Shown in pieces: positions 61,914-64,000 of a DNA stretch of 64,000 nt. Source of the stretch: Streptomyces lavendofoliae (lineage in GTDB: Bacteria; Actinomycetota; Actinomycetes; Streptomycetales; Streptomycetaceae); the NCBI RefSeq assembly GCF_014649735.1, contig NZ_BMTP01000016.1:107357-171356 (forward strand), written 5' to 3'. The translations under genes and the position numbers were made by a program. The first letter of the stretch is position 1; every line of letters begins with the position of its first letter. The notes beneath the pieces were generated by a model. It ran no database searches and was not told the DNA's origin. It saw only the letters and a list, made by a program, of their open reading frames with translations.

Positions 61914-62008
61914 GCACCCGCCGGCCTCGGGTCCGCTGCACCCTCCGCACTCGCACCCCCCGCACTCGCACCCCCGGCGCCCCGGCCCACACCCACCCCA
62001 GGACACCG

Positions 62009-63943
62009 ATGAGACGTCTCACCCCGCGTACGCCCGTCGCCCTGGCGCTGCCCGCGCTCGCGGCCGTCGCCCTCCTGTCGCTGCCCCTGGTCGGCATCCT
62101 CGCCCGCACCTCGTGGAGCGAGCTGGGCGCGCACCTGGGCAGCCCCGAGGCCGTCGAGGCATTGCGACTCTCCCTCGTCGTGTCCCTCTGGTCCCTGGGC
62201 CTGTCGCTGCTGCTGGGCGTGCCCCTCGCCTGGCTGCTGGCCCGGGTGTCCTTCCCCGGCAAGGCACTGGTCCGGTCACTGGTGCTGCTGCCCATGGTGC
62301 TGCCCCCGACCGTGGGCGGGGTCGCGCTGCTGCTCGCCTTCGGCCGCCGGGGCGTGCTGGGACCGTGGCTGGAGGACTGGTTCGGCATCACCCTGCCGTT
62401 CCACACGTCCGGCGCGGTCGTCGCCGCCACGTTCGTCTCCATGCCGTTCCTCGTGATCAGCCTGGAGGGCGCGCTCGCCGGGCTCGACCGGCGGTACGAG
62501 GAGACCGCGGCCTCCCTCGGCGCGCCCCCGCTGCGCGTCTTCCGCACCGTGACCTTGCCGATCGTCGCCCCCGGGCTGGCGGCGGGCGCCGCCCTGACGT
62601 GGGCGCGGGCCCTCGGGGAGTTCGGCGCCACCATCACCTTCGCGGGCAACCTGCCCGGCAGCACCCAGACGCTGCCCCTCCAGGTGTACCTCCTCCTCCA
62701 GGACCGGCCCGAGGCCGCGACATCCGTCTCGCTGCTGCTGCTCGCCATCGCGATGGCCGTCCTCGTCGCCCTGCGCGGCCGGTGGTCCACCGCCCCGCGC
62801 CGCTTCGCCCCGGCGGCCACCGTCGACGGCCCCGACGGCGACGACCGTGCCGCCCCGCGTCGGCCGGACCCGGGGTGCGCGGCGGACGCCCCGGCGCACC
62901 CCGGGTCCTGGGCCCTGCACGCCGAGATCACCGGCTTCACCGACCTCGTGCTGGACGCCCCGCCCGGCACCACCGTCGCCGTCGTCGGCCCCAACGGCGC
63001 CGGCAAGTCGACGTTCCTGCGCGCCCTGCTCGCCCTGACCGACCGGGCCCACGCCCGGCTGACGCTCGGCGACACCGACGTCACCGGCCTTCCGGCGCAC
63101 CGGCGCGGCGTCGCCTGGGTCCCCCAGGACGGCGCCCTGTTCCCGCACCTGACCGCGCTGGCCAACACCGCGTACGGGCTGCGCGCCCGTGGCGTACCCC
63201 GCGCCGAGGCGCGCGCAACCGCCCAGCGGTGGCTGGACCGCCTCGGCGTCGGCCACCTCGCCCACCGCCGCCCAGCCCAGCTGTCCGGCGGCCAGGCCCA
63301 GCGCGTCGCCCTGGCCCGCGCGCTCGCCGCACGCCCCCGGCTGCTGCTCCTCGACGAACCGCTCGCCGCCCTCGACCAGACCACCCGCGCCCATGTCCGC
63401 CACACCCTGCGCCGCCACCTCGACGGCTTCGGCGGCGTCTGCCTGATCGTCACCCACGACCCGGTGGAGGCCGTCTCGCTCGCCGACCGCGTCCTCGTCC
63501 TGGAGGACGGCCGGGCACTCCAGGACGCCACCCCGGCCGAGGTGACCCGGCACCCGCGCTCGCCCTGGGTCGCCCGCATGCTCGGCCGCAACGCCTGGCC
63601 CGGCAGTGCCACCGCCGACGGTCTGGCGCCCGTGGGCGGGACCACCACCGTCGTGGCCGCGGAACCGCTCCCCGAGGGCACCGACGCCCTGGCGATCATC
63701 GCCCCCGAGGCGGTGTCCCTCCACCGCGACCGGCCCACCGGCAGCCCGCGCAACGTCTGGCCCGGCACCGTACGGGAGATCACGGCGGTGGGCAGCCGGA
63801 TGCGGGTCCTGGTCACCTCCGACGAGGCCCCGGACCTCGTCGCCGAGATCACCCCCGCGGCGGCCGCCGACCTGCGGCTGGCCGACGGCACACCGGTGTT
63901 CACAGGGGTGAAGGCGACCGAGGTCGCGCTGGTACCCCGCTAG
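62009..63943 (+). CDS. modBC: Fused molybdate permease-ATPase ModBC
   Basis: 644 residues. The permease half (about 1-265) has five or six helices and the EAA-type loop EETAASLGAPPLRVFRTVTLP. An Ala/Asp/Pro-rich linker (270-305) leads to the ATPase half: Walker A GPNGAGKSTFLRALL, signature LSGGQAQRVALARALAA, Walker B LLLLDEPLAALD and a closing TOBE-like domain (about 570-644) that senses molybdate. ModB and ModC are usually separate; the fusion is known in actinobacteria. CCAGGA precedes the ATG. The stop codon TAG lies in the CTAG that begins the terminal repeat. Confidence 0.93.
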   Translation: MRRLTPRTPVALALPALAAVALLSLPLVGILARTSWSELGAHLGSPEAVEALRLSLVVSLWSLGLSLLLGVPLAWLLARVSFPGKALVRSLVLLPMVLPPTVGGVALLLAFGRRGVLGPWLEDWFGITLPFHTSGAVVAATFVSMPFLVISLEGALAGLDRRYEETAASLGAPPLRVFRTVTLPIVAPGLAAGAALTWARALGEFGATITFAGNLPGSTQTLPLQVYLLLQDRPEAATSVSLLLLAIAMAVLVALRGRWSTAPRRFAPAATVDGPDGDDRAAPRRPDPGCAADAPAHPGSWALHAEITGFTDLVLDAPPGTTVAVVGPNGAGKSTFLRALLALTDRAHARLTLGDTDVTGLPAHRRGVAWVPQDGALFPHLTALANTAYGLRARGVPRAEARATAQRWLDRLGVGHLAHRRPAQLSGGQAQRVALARALAARPRLLLLDEPLAALDQTTRAHVRHTLRRHLDGFGGVCLIVTHDPVEAVSLADRVLVLEDGRALQDATPAEVTRHPRSPWVARMLGRNAWPGSATADGLAPVGGTTTVVAAEPLPEGTDALAIIAPEAVSLHRDRPTGSPRNVWPGTVREITAVGSRMRVLVTSDEAPDLVAEITPAAAADLRLADGTPVFTGVKATEVALVPR

Positions 63944-64000
63944 GGCCTGTCTGACAAATGATCACCTGGCTGATTCACGGATCCAGAGGATCAGGGAGGC
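63940..64000. mobile_element. Left end of an IS/MITE-type element, cut by the window edge
   Basis: CTAGGGCCTGTCTGACA at the start resembles the left end of the element at 4143 (CTAGGGCGTGTCTTTC) and typical IS5-family termini of Streptomyces. The remaining bases show short GGATCC- and GATCA-type dyads and no gene. Whether an intact transposase follows cannot be seen. Confidence 0.5.

Overview
The window is very GC-rich actinobacterial DNA, almost certainly Streptomyces. Third codon positions are nearly always G or C, GTG and TTG starts are common, neighbouring genes often overlap by 1-4 bp, and there are a CebR-type cellulase operator, a GluABCD-type uptake system and many regulator/enzyme pairs. 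No rRNA, tRNA, CRISPR array, prophage or intact transposase was recognised.

Layout. 1-3.4 kb: two ABC exporter half-transporters, the first cut by the window edge. 3.4-5.7 kb: a small lipoprotein, a MITE-like element, and a divergent HxlR regulator/imine-reductase-like pair. 5.9-24.8 kb: the most striking region. On the minus strand, eight closely spaced genes run from a stand-alone thioester reductase through a single-module fully reducing PKS with a C-methyltransferase (KS-AT-DH-cMT-ER-KR-ACP), then larE, larB and larC (the complete set for the nickel-pincer nucleotide cofactor), a reductase-like/HAD phosphatase fusion, a diverged LarA homologue and a PlsC-type acyltransferase. An MMPL exporter and an SDR gene diverge from it. 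The layout suggests a lipid-like, methyl-branched reduced polyketide whose biosynthesis includes a nickel-pincer enzyme. I know of no described pathway with this combination, but I could not search for one.

25-36 kb: an alpha/beta-hydrolase-like protein without its nucleophile, a vWA protein with a membrane partner, a P450 divergent from an APC permease, an SDR beside an AraC/GyrI-like regulator, and a GH5 cellulase with a CBM2 under a perfect CebR box. 36-45 kb: a methyltransferase, an XRE-cupin regulator divergent from a thioredoxin-reductase-like flavoprotein, an 18-bp tandem-repeat array, and what looks like a stress cluster (PAS-GAF-PP2C phosphatase, DUF5133, small hydrophilic proteins, DUF1360, hemerythrin, ferritin-like protein). 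45-53 kb: a PGM1-like ATP-grasp enzyme facing an M20 peptidase, two frameshifted genes, a Ser/Thr kinase with a membrane partner, and a PPK2 with a repetitive acidic tail. 53-64 kb: gluABCD-type amino-acid uptake, a DEAD-box helicase, a secreted serine hydrolase, and molybdate uptake genes (a Mop-domain HTH regulator, modA and a fused modBC). The window ends in a repeat beginning at a CTAG stop codon.

Three repeats of this kind (near 4.3, 25.0 and 63.9 kb) sit exactly on CTAG sites that also supply the TAG stop codon of the adjacent gene.
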